Source: Hydractinia symbiolongicarpus
Taxonomy: Eukaryota; Cnidaria; Hydrozoa; Anthoathecata; Hydractiniidae
Length of the DNA: 64,000 nt
NCBI RefSeq assembly: GCF_029227915.1
Contig: NC_079881.1
Span: 26,761,501-26,825,500 of the forward strand
Reading direction: 5' to 3'
The position numbers and the translations under genes were made by a program. The notes below the pieces were generated by a model. That model worked only from the letters and a program-made list of their open reading frames with translations, was not told the DNA's origin and searched no databases. Shown here one piece after another: positions 23,136-34,100 of the stretch. Each line of letters begins with the position of its first letter. Position 1 is the first letter of the stretch.

Positions 23136-26100
23136 TCGCTGGTTTTCGTTTGCCGGCGATTAAACCTCTTTCATTAAACGTCTCATCAAAAATGAAAACA
23201 ATTTTAAAAACTACAAGTCTCATGCGTTTTAGTGGTGAAAAAATAATTTAAAAAATCGTTCGGGAAATGAGTTTACTCCCTGGGTACTTTCTTTGTATAC
23301 TTTTGACTATACGGGTCGAGTCCGGGATTTACGGGAAATCGCGGGTTTTCGTTTGCCGGCGATTAAACTTCTTTTATTCAGCGTCCGATCAAAAATGAAA
23401 ACATTTTTGAAAACTACAAGTCTCATGCGTTTTAGTGGTGAAAAAATAATATAAAAAATCGTTCGGGAAATGAGTTTACTCCCTGGGTACTTTCTTTGTA
23501 TACTTTTGACTATACGGGTCGAGTCCGGGATTTACGGGAAACCGCGGGTTTTCGTTTGCCGGCGATTAAACTTCTTTTATTCAGCGTCTCATCAAAAATG
23601 AAAACATTTTTAAAAACTACAAGTCTCGTGGGCTTTAGTGGTGAAAAGATAATTTAAAACATCGTTCTGGAAATGAGTTTACTCACAGGGTTCTTTCTTT
23701 GTATACATTCGACTATACGGGACAAGCCCGGGATTTACGGGAAATCGCTGGTTTTCGTTTACCGGCGATTAAACCTCTTTCATTAAGCGTCTCATTAAAA
23801 ATGAAAACATTTTTGAAAACTACAAGTCTCATGCGTTTTAGTGGTGAAAAAATAATTTAAAAAATCGTTCGGGAAATGAGTTTACTCCCTGGGTACTTTC
23901 TTTGTATACTTTTGATTATACGGGCCGAGTTCGGGGTTTACGGGAAATGGCGGGTTTTCGTTTGCCGGCGATTAAACTTCTTTTATTCAGCGTCTCATCA
24001 AAAATGAAAACATTTTTGAAAACTAAGAGTCTTATGCGTTTTAGTGGTGAAAAAAAAAATTTAAAAAATCGTTTGGGAAATGAGTTTACTCCCTGGGTAC
24101 TTTCTTTGTATACTTTTAACTATACGGGTCGAGTCCGGGAGTTACAGGAAATCGCGGGTTTTCGTTTGCCGGCGATTAAACTTCTTTTATTCAGCGTCTC
24201 ATCAAAAATGAAAACATTTTTGAAAACTACAAGTCTCGTGCGTCTTAGTGGTGAAAAAATAATTTAAAAAATCGTTCGGGAAATGAGTTTACTCCCTGGG
24301 TACTTTCTTTGTATACTTTTGACTATACGGGTCGAGTCCGGGATTTACGGGAAATCGCGGGTTTTCGTTTGCCGGCGATTAAACTTCTTTTATTCAGCGT
24401 CTCATCAAAAATGAAAACATTTTTAAAAACTACAAGTCTCATGGGACTTAGTGGTGAAAAGATAATTTAAAACATCGTTCTGGAAATGAGTTTACTCCCT
24501 GGGTACTTTCTTTGTATACATTCGACTATACCGGACAAGCCCGGGATTTACGGGAAATCGCTGGTTTTCGTTTACCGGCGATTAAACCTCTTTCATTAAG
24601 CGTCTCATTAAAAATGAAAACATTTTTGAAAACTACAAGTCTCATTCGTTCTAGTGGTGCAGAAATAATTTGAAAAATCGTTCGGGAAATCGGTTTACTC
24701 CTTGGGTACTTTTTTTATATAAATTCAACTATGCGGGCCAAGCCTGGGATTTACGGGAAATCGCGGGTTTTCGTTTGCCGGCGATTAAACTTCTTTTATT
24801 CAGCGTCTCATCAAAAATGAAAACATTTTTAAAAACTGCAAGTCTCATGGGACTTAGTGGTGAAAAGATAATTTAAAACATCGTTCTGGAAATGAGTTTA
24901 CTCACAGGGTACTTTCTTTGTATACATTCGACTATACCGGACAAGCCCGGGATTTACGGGAAATCGCTGGTTTTCGTTTACCGGCGATTAAACCTCTTTC
25001 ATTAAGCGTCTCATTAAAAATGAAAACATTTTTGAAAACTACAAGTCTCATTCGTTCTAGTGGTGCAGAAATAATTTGAAAAATCGTTCGGGAAATCGGT
25101 TTACTCCTTGGGTACTTTTTTTATATAAATTCAACTATGCGGGCCAAGCCTGGGATTTACGGGAAATCGCGGGTTTTCGTTTGCCGGCGATTAAACTTCT
25201 TTTATTCAGCGTCTCATCAAAAATGAAAACATTTTTGAAAACTACAAGTCTTATGCGTTTTAGTGGTGAAAAAAAAATTAAAAAAATCGTTCGGGAAATG
25301 AGTTTACTCCCTAGGTACTTTCTTTGTATACATTCGACTACACGGGCCAAGCCCTGGATTTAGGGGAAATCGCTGGTTTTCGTTTGCCGGCGATTAAACC
25401 TCTTTCATTAAACGTCTCATCAAAAATGAAAACAATTTTTAAAACTACAAGTCTCATGCGTTTTAGTGGTGAAAAAATAATTTAAAAAATCGTTCGGGAA
25501 ATGAGTTTACTCCCTGGGTACTTTCTTTGTATACTTTTGACTATACGGGTCGAGTCCGGGATTTACGGGAAATCGCGGGTTTTCGTTTGCCGGCGATTAA
25601 ACTTCTTTTATTCATCGTCCGATCAAAAATGAAAACATTTTTGAAAACTACAAGTCTCATGCGTTTTAGTGGTGAAAAAATAATATAAAAAATCGTTCGG
25701 GAAATGAGTTTACTCCCTGGGTACTTTCTTTGTATACTTTTGACTATACGGGTCGAGTCCGGGATTTACGGGAAACCGCGGGTTTTCGTTTGCCGGCGAT
25801 TAAACTTCTTTTATTCAGCGTCTCATCAAAAATGAAAACATTTTTAAAAACTACAAGTCTCGTGGGCTTTAGTGGTGAAAAGATAATTTAAAACATCGTT
25901 CTGGAAATGAGTTTACTCACAGGGTACTTTCTTTGTATACATTCGACTATACGGGACAAGCCCGGGATTTACGGGAAATCGCTGGTTTTCGTTTACCGGC
26001 GATTAAACCTCTTTCATTAAGCGTCTCATTAAAAATGAAAACATTTTTGAAAACTACAAGTCTCATGCGTTTTAGTGGTGAAAAAATAATTTAAAAAATC

Positions 26101-26500
26101 GTTCGGGAAATGAGTTTACTCCCTGGGTACTTTCTTTGTATACTTTTGATTATACGGGCCGAGTCCGGGGTTTACGGGAAATGGCGGGTTTTCGTTTGCC
26201 GGCGATTAAACTTCTTTTATTCAGCGTCTCATCAAAAATGAAAACATTTTTGAAAACTAAGAGTCTCATGCGTTTTAGTGGTGAAAAAAAAAATTTAAAA
26301 AATCGTTTGGGAAATGATTTTACTCCCTGGGTACTTTCTTTGTATACTTTTAACTATACGGGTCGAGTCCGGGATTTACGGGAAATCGCGGGTTTTCGTT
26401 TGCCGGCGATTAAACTTCTTTTATTCAGCGTCTCATCAAAAATGAAAACATTTTTAAAAACTACAAGTCTCATGGGACTTAGTGGTGAAAAGGTAATTTA
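23136..26500. repeat. Family C 11-monomer periodicity (2234 bp) with nested dimer
   Basis: The segment 23136-~24200 recurs at 25370-~26434 with shared variants TTAAACGTCTC, AAACCGCGGG, TTTTGATTATACGGG and AACTAAGAGTC. Between them a dimer is duplicated (24355-24760 and 24761-25166), marked by ATGGGACTTAG and CAACTATGCGGG. At 24050 and 26288 an extra A alters local reading frames. Confidence 0.85.
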
Positions 26501-27806
26501 AAACATCGTTCTGGAAATGAGTTTACTCACAGGGTACTTTCTTTGTATACATTCGACTATACCGGACAAGCCCGGGATTTACGGGAAATCGCTGGTTTTC
26601 GTTTACCGGCGATTAAACTTCTTTCATTAAGCGTCTCATCAAAAATGAAAACAACTTTGAAAACTAAAAGTCTCATGCGTTTTAGTGGTGAAAAAAAAAT
26701 TTAAAAAATCGTTCGGGAAATGAGTTTACTCCCTGTGTACTTTCTTTGTATACTTTTGACTATACGGGCCAATCCCGGGATTTACGGGAAATCGCGGGTT
26801 TTCTTTTGCCGGCGATTAAACTTCCTTTATTCAGCGTCTCATCAAAAATGAAAACATTTTTGAAAACTACAAGTCTTATGCGTTTTAGTGGTGAAAAAGT
26901 AATTTAAAAAATCGTTCTGGAAATGAGTTCACTCACAGGGCTTTTTCTTTGAATACATTCGACTATACGGGCCAAGCCTGGGATTTACGGGAAATCACGG
27001 GTTTTCGTTTGCCGGCGATTAAACCTCTTTCATTAAGCGTCTCATCAAAAAAGAAAACATTTTTGAAAACTACAAGTCTCATGCGTTTTAGTGGTGAAAA
27101 AAAAATTAAAAAAATCGTTCGGGAAATGAGTTTACTCCCTGGGTACTTTCTTTGTATACATTCAACTACACGGGCCAAGCCCTGGATTTAGGGGAAATCG
27201 CTGGTTTTCGTTTGCCGGCGATTAAACCTCTTTCATTAAGCGTCTCATCAAAAATGAAAACAATTTTGAAAACTACAAGTCTCATGCGTTTTAGTGGTGA
27301 AAAAATAATTTAAAAAATCGTTCGGGAAATGAGTTTACTCCCTGGGTACTTTCTTTGTATACTTTTGACTATACGGGCCGAGTCTGGGATTTACGGGAAA
27401 TCGCGGGTTTTTGTTTGCCGGCGATTAAACTTCTTTTATTCAGCGTCCGATCAAAAATAAAAACATTTTTGAAAACTACAAGTCTCATGCGTTTTAGTGG
27501 TGAAAAAATAATATAAAAAATCGTTCTGGAAATGAGTTTACTCACAGGGTACTTTCTTTGTATACTTTTAACTATACGGGTCGAGTCCGGGATTTACGGG
27601 AAATCGCGGGTTTTCGTTTGCCGGCGATTAAACTTCTTTTATTCAGCGACTCATCAAAAATGAAAACATTTTTAAAAACTACAAGTCTCATGGGACTTAG
27701 TGGTGAAAAGATAATTTAAAACATCGTTCTGGAAATGAGTTTACTCACAGGTTACTTTCTTTGTATACATTCGACTATACCGGACAAGCCCGGGATTTAC
27801 TGGAAA
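26501..27806. repeat. Family C, trailing mixed monomers
   Basis: A run of A9-, A1-, A2-, A3- and A4-type monomers with private changes (AACAACTTTG, GAATACATTCG, AAAAAAGAAAAC). It keeps the cassette order but shows no clean tandem unit. Confidence 0.7.
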
Positions 27807-29227
27807 TCGCTGGTTTTCGTTTACCGGCGATTAAACCTCTTTCATTAAGCGTCTCAATAAAAAAGAAAACATTTTTGAAAACTACAAGTCTCATTCGTTC
27901 TAGTGGTGCAGAAATAATTTGAAAAATCGTTCAGGAAATCAGTTTACTCCTTGGGTACTTTCTTTATATACATTCAACTATACGGGCCAAGCCTGGGATT
28001 TACGGGAAATCGCGGGTTTTTGTTTGCCGGCGATTAAACTTCTTTTATTCAGCGTCTCATCAAAAATGAAAACAAATTTGCAAACTAAAAGTCTCATGCG
28101 TTTTAGTTGTGAAAAAAAAATTTAAAAAATCGTTCGGGAAATGAGTTTACTCCCTGTGTACTTTCTTTGTATACTTTTGACTATACGGGCCAAGCCCGGG
28201 ATTTACGGGAAATCGCGGGTTTTCTTTTGCCGCCGATTAAACTTCTATTATTCAGCGTCTCATCAAAAATGAAAACATTTTTGAAAACTACAAGTCTTAT
28301 GCATTTTAGTGGTGAAAAAGTAATTTAAAAAATCGTTATGGAAATGAGTTTACTTACAGGGCTTTTTCTTTGTATACATTCGACTATACGGGCCAAGCCT
28401 GGGATTTACGGGAAATCGCGGGTTTTCGTTTGCCGGCGATTAAACCTCTTTCATTAAGCGTCCCATCAAAAATGAAAACATTTTTAAAAACTACAAGTCT
28501 CATGCGTTTTAGTGGTGAAAAAAAAAATAAAAAAATCGTTCGGGAAATGAGTTTACTCCCTGGGTACTTTCTTTGTATACATTCGACTACACGGGCCAAG
28601 CCCTGAATTTAGGGGAAATCGCTGGTTTTCGTTTGCCGGCGATTAAACCTCTTTCATTAAGCGTCTCGTCAAAAATGAAAACAATTTTGAAAACTACAAG
28701 TCTCATGCGTTTTAGTGGTGAAAAAATAATTTAAAAAATCGTTCGGAAACTGAGTTTACTCCCTGGGTACTTTCTTTGTATACTTTTGACTATACGGGCC
28801 GAGTCCGGGATTTACGGGAAATCGCGGGTTTTCGTTTGCCGGCGATTAAACTTCTTTTAGTCAGCGTCCGATCAAAAATGAAAACATTTTTAAGAACTAC
28901 AAGTCTCATGCAATTTAGCGGTGGAAAAATAATATAAAATATCGTTCGGGAAATGCGTTTACTTCCTGGGTACTTTCTCTGTATACTTTTGACTATACGG
29001 GCCAAGCCCGGGATTTACGGGAAATGGCGGGTTTTCGTTTGCCGGCGATTAAACTTCTTTTATTCAGTGTCTCATCAAAAATGAATTTTTTTTTGAAAAC
29101 TACAAGTCTCATGCGTTTTAGTGGTGAAAAGATAATTTAAAAAATCGTTTTGGAAATGAGTTTGCTCACAGGGTACTTTCTTTGTATACATTCGACTATA
29201 CCGGACAAGCCCGGGATTTACGGGAAA
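27807..29227. repeat. Complete 7-monomer cassette A8-A9-A1-A2-A3-A4-A5
   Basis: Monomers start at 27807, 28010, 28213, 28415, 28618, 28821 and 29024. This is the full order from which the D, E and A units can be derived by deletion or insertion. Private changes include GCCGCCGATT (28230) and GCGTCCCATC (28457). Confidence 0.85.
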
Positions 29228-29430
29228 TCGCTGGTTTTCGTTTACCGGCGATTAAACCTCTTTCATTAAGCGTCTCAATAAAAATGAAAACATTTTTGAA
29301 AACTACAAGTCTTCTGTGTTTTAGTGGTGAAAAAGTAATTTAAAAAATCGTTATGGAAATGAGTTTACTTACAGGACTTTTTCTTTGTATACATTCGACT
29401 ATACGGGCCAAGCCTGGGATTTACGGGAAA
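29228..29430 (+). repeat. Monomer D1, chimera of A8 head and A1 tail
   Basis: The first part is A8 (TCGCTGG, TTTACCGGCG, CTCAATAAAAATG). From CTTCTG onward it is A1 (GTTTTAGTGG, GAAAAAGTAATTT, CGTTATGG, CTTACAGG). The join lies between monomer residues about 52 and 86 and keeps the 203-bp length. The same chimera recurs at 31664 and 34101. Confidence 0.85.
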
Positions 29431-31663
29431 TCACGGGTTTTCGTTTGCCGGCGATTAAACCTCTTTCAATAAGCGTCTCATCAAAAATGAAAACATTTTT
29501 GAAAACTACAAGTCTCATGCGTTTTAGTGGTGAAAAAAAAAATAAAAAAATCGTTCGGGAAATAAGTTTACTCCCTGGGTACTTTCTTTGTATACATTCG
29601 ACTACACGGGCCAAGCCCTGGATTTAGGGGAAATCGCTGGTTTTCGTTTGCCGGCGATTAAACCTCTTTCATTAAGCGTCTCATCAAAAATGAAAACAAT
29701 TTTGAAAACTACAAGTCTCATGCGTTTTAGTGGTGAAAAAATAATTTAAAAAATCGTTCGGGAAATGAGTTTACTCCCTGGGTACTTTCTTTGTATACTT
29801 TTGACTATACGGGCCGAGTCCGGGATTTTCGGGAAATCGCGGGTTTTCGTTTGCCGGCGATTAAACTTCTTTTAGTCAGCGTCCGATCAAAAATGAAAAC
29901 ATTTTTAAGAACTACAAGTCTCGTGCAATTTAGCGGTGGAAAAATAATATAAAAAATCGTTCGGGAAATGCGTTTACTCCCTGGGTACTTTCTCTGTATA
30001 CTTTTGACTATACGGGCCAAGCCCGGGATTTACGGGAAATGGCGGGTTTTCGTTTGCCGGCGATTAAACTTCTTTTATTCAGTGTCTCATCAAAAATGAA
30101 AATTTTTTTGAAAACTACAAGTCTCATGCGTTTTAGTGGTGAAAAGATAATTTAAAAAATCGTTTTGGAAATGAGTTTGCTCACAGGGTACTTTCTTTGT
30201 ATACATTCGACTAAACGGGCCAAGCCTGAGATTTACGGGAAATCACGGGTTTTCGTTTGCCGGCGATTAAACCTCTTTCAATAAGCGTCTCATCAAAAAT
30301 GAAAACATTTTTGAAAACTACAAGTCTCATGCGTTTTAGTGGTGAAAAAAAAAATAAAAAAATCGTTCGGGAAATGAGTTTACTCCCTGGGTACTTTCTT
30401 TGTATACATTCGACTACACGGGCCAAGCCCTGGATTTAGGGGAAATCGCTGGTTTTCGTTTGCCGGCGATTAAACCTCTTTCATTAAGCGTCTCATCAAA
30501 AATGAAAACAATTTTGAAAACTACAAGTCTCATGCGTTTTAGTGGTGAAAAAATAATTTAAAAAATCGTTCGGGAAATGAGTTTACTCCCTGGGTACTTT
30601 CTTTGTATACTTTTGACTATACGGGCCAAGCCCGGGATTTACGGGAAATGGCGGGTTTTCGTTTGCCGGCGATTAAACTTCTTTTATTCAGTGTCTCATC
30701 AAAAATGAAAATTTTTTTGAAAACTACAAGTCTCATGCGTTTTAGTGGTGAAAAGATAATTTAAAAAATCGTTTTGGAAATGAGTTTGCTCACAGGGTAC
30801 TTTCTTTGTATACATTCGACTATACGGGCCAAGCCTGGGATTTACGGGAAGTCACGGGTTTTCGTTTGCCGGTGATTAAACCTCTTTCAATAAGCGTCTC
30901 ATCAAAAATGAAAACATTTTTGAAAACTACAAGTCTCATGCGTTTTAGTTGTGAAAAAAAAAATAAAAAAATCGTTCGGGAAATGAGTTTACTCCCTGGG
31001 TACTTTCTTTGTAAACATTCGACTACACGGGCCAAGCCCTGAATTTAGGGGAAATCGCTGGTTTTCGTTTGCCGGCGATTAAACCTCTTTCATTAAGCGT
31101 CTCATCAAAAATGAAAACAATTTTGAAAACTACAAGTCTCATGCGTTTTAGTGGTGAAAAAATAATTTAAAAAATCGTTCGGGAAATGAGTTTACTCCCT
31201 GGGTACTTTCTTTGTATACTTTTGACTATACGGGCCGAGTCCGGGATTTACGGGAAATTGCGGGTTTTCGTTTGCCGGCGATTAAACTTCTTTTAGTCAG
31301 CGTCCGATCAAAAATGAAAACATTTTTAAGAACTACAAGTCTCATGCAATTTAGCGGTGGTAAAATAATATAAAAAATCGTTCGGGAAATGCGTTTACTC
31401 CCTGGGTACTTTCTCTGTATACTTTTGACTATACGGGCCAAGCCCGGGATTTACGGGAAATGGCGGGTTTTCGTTTGCCGGCGATTAAACTTCTTTTATT
31501 CAGTGTCTCATCAAAAATGAATTTTTTTTTGAAAACTACAAGTCTCATGCGTTTTAGTGGTGAAAAGATAATTTAAAAAATCGTTTTGGAAATGAGTTTG
31601 CTCACAGGGTACTTTCTTTGTATACATTCGACTATACCGGACAAGCCCGGGATTTACGGGAAA
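29228..31663. repeat. Family D 12-monomer HOR, copy 1
   Basis: Monomers start every 203 bp from 29228. By type the order is D1-D2-D3-D4-D5, then D2-D3-D5, then D2-D3-D4-D5, a 5+3+4 structure. D2 starts TCACGGG with TTTCAATAAGCG; D4 has GTCCGATC with TTTTTAAGAAC and GGTGGAAA; D5 starts TGGCGGG with CAGTGTC. Copy 1 has slightly more private changes (GGGAAATAAG, GATTTTCGGG, ACTAAACGGG, GCCGGTGATT) than copies 2 and 3. Confidence 0.94.
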
Positions 31664-34100
31664 TCGCTGGTTTTCGTTTACCGGCGATTAAACCTCTTTC
31701 ATTAAGCGTCTCAATAAAAATGAAAACATTTTTGAAAACTACAAGTCTTCTGTGTTTTAGTGGTGAAAAAGTAATTTAAAAAATCGTTATGGAAATGAGT
31801 TTACTTACAGGACTTTTTCTTTGTATACATTCGACTATACGGGCCAAGCCTGGGATTTACGGGAAATCACGGGTTTTCGTTTGCCGGCGATTAAACCTCT
31901 TTCAATAAGCGTCTCATCAAAAATGAAAACATTTTTGAAAACTACAAGTCTCATGCGTTTTAGTGGTGAAAAAAAAAATAAAAAAATCGTTCGGGAAATG
32001 AGTTTACTCCCTGGGTACTTTCTTTGTATACATTCGACTACACGGGCCAAGCCCTGGATTTAGGGGAAATCGCTGGTTTTCGTTTGCCGGCGATTAAACC
32101 TCTTTCATTAAGCGTCTCATCAAAAATGAAAACAATTTTGAAAACTACAAGTCTCATGCGTTTTAGTGGTGAAAAAATAATTTAAAAAATCGTTCGGGAA
32201 ATGAGTTTACTCCCTGGGTACTTTCTTTGTATACTTTTGACTATACGGGCCGAGTCCGGGATTTACGGGAAATCGCGGGTTTTCGTTTGCCGGCGATTAA
32301 ACTTCTTTTAGTCAGCGTCCGATCAAAAATGAAAACATTTTTAAGAACTACAAGTCTCGTGCAATTTAGCGGTGGAAAAATAATATAAAAAATCGTTCGG
32401 GAAATGCGTTTACTCCCTGGGTACTTTCTCTGTATACTTTTGACTATACGGGCCAAGCCCGGGATTTACGGGAAATGGCGGGTTTTCGTTTGCCGGCGAT
32501 TAAACTTCTTTTATTCAGTGTCTCATCAAAAATGAAAATTTTTTTGAAAACTACAAGTCTCATGCGTTTTAGTGGTGAAAAGATAATTTAAAAAATCGTT
32601 TTGGAAATGAGTTTGCTCACAGGGTACTTTCTTTGTATACATTCGACTATACGGGCCATACCTGAGATTTACGGGAAATCACGGGTTTTCGTTTGCCGGC
32701 GATTAAACCTCTTTCAATAAGCGTCTCATCAAAAATGAAAACATTTTTGAAAACTACAAGTCTCATGCGTTTTAGTGGTGAAAAAAAAAAATAAAAAAAT
32801 CGTTCGGGAAATGAGTTTACTCCCTGGGTACTTTCTTTGTATACATTCGACTACACGGGCCAAGCCCTGGATTTAGGGGAAATCGCTGGTTTTCGTTTGC
32901 CGGCGATTAAACCTCTTTCATTAAGCGTCTCATCAAAAATGAAAACAATTTTGAAAACTACAAGTCTCATGCGTTTTAGTGGTGAAAAAATAATTTAAAA
33001 AATCGTTCGGGAAATGAGTTTACTCCCTGGGTACTTTCTTTGTATACTTTTGACTATACGGGCCAAGCCCGGGATTTACGGGAAATGGCGGGTTTTCGTT
33101 TGCCGGCGATTAAACTTCTTTTATTCAGTGTCTCATCAAAAATGAAAATTTTTTTGAAAACTACAAGTCTCATGCGTTTTAGTGGTGAAAAGATAATTTA
33201 AAAAATCGTTTTGGAAATGAGTTTGCTCACAGGGTACTTTCTTTGTATACATTCGACTATACGGGCCAAGCCTGGGATTTACGGGAAATCACGGGTTTTC
33301 GTTTGCCGGCGATTAAACCTCTTTCAATAAGCGTCTCATCAAAAATGAAAACATTTTTGAAAACTACAAGTCTCATGCGTTTTAGTGGTGAAAAAAAAAA
33401 TAAAAAAATCGTTCGGGAAATGAGTTTACTCCCTGGGTACTTTCTTTGTATACATTCGACTACACGGGCCAAGCCCTGGATTTAGGGGAAATCGCTGGTT
33501 TTCGTTTGCCGGCGATTAAACCTCTTTCATTAAGCGTCTCATCAAAAATGAAAACAATTTTGAAAACTACAAGTCTCATGCGTTTTAGTGGTGAAAAAAT
33601 AATTTAAAAAATCGTTCGGGAAATGAGTTTACTCCCTGGGTACTTTCTTTGTATACTTTTGACTATACGGGCCGAGTCCGGGATTTACGGGAAATCGCGG
33701 GTTTTCGTTTGCCGGCGATTAAACTTCTTTTAGTCAGCGTCCGATCAAAAATGAAAACATTTTTAAGAACTACAAGTCTCATGCAATTTAGCGGTGGAAA
33801 AATAATATAAAAAATCGTTCGGGAAATGCGTTTACTCCCTGGGTACTTTCTCTGTATACTTTTGACTATACGGGCCAAGCCCGGGATTTACGGGAAATGG
33901 CGGGTTTTCGTTTGCCGGCGATTAAACTTCTTTTATTCAGTGTCTCATCAAAAATGAATTTTTTTTTGAAAACTACAAGTCTCATGCGTTTTAGTGGTGA
34001 AAAGATAATTTAAAAAATCGTTTTGGAAATGAGTTTGCTCACAGGGTACTTTCTTTGTATACATTCGACTATACCGGACAAGCCCGGGATTTACGGGAAA
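31664..34100. repeat. Family D 12-monomer HOR, copy 2
   Basis: 2437 bp, offset 2436 from copy 1. One extra A lies in the A-run near 32784. It carries GCCATACCTGAG at about 32655, shared with copy 3 and the part copy at 38544, whereas copy 1 has GCCAAGCCTGAG. Confidence 0.95.

Noticed and set aside
23902-24267. Plus-strand open reading frames of 60-121 codons recurring through the array (longest at 23902-24267 and 26136-26501)
   Set aside because: They are translations of the satellite. A 203-bp period shifts frame at each monomer, stops recur in AATTTAAAAAA, and the longest cases depend on an extra A in an A-run. Substitutions between copies show no codon pattern, and no domain is recognisable.
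29399-29614. Minus-strand 71-codon frames repeated many times
   Set aside because: They are the antisense of one monomer plus its junction. They appear wherever the A2-type A-run or the A4-type tail keeps the frame open. No ribosome-binding site, signal or domain, and no selection for amino acids is visible.
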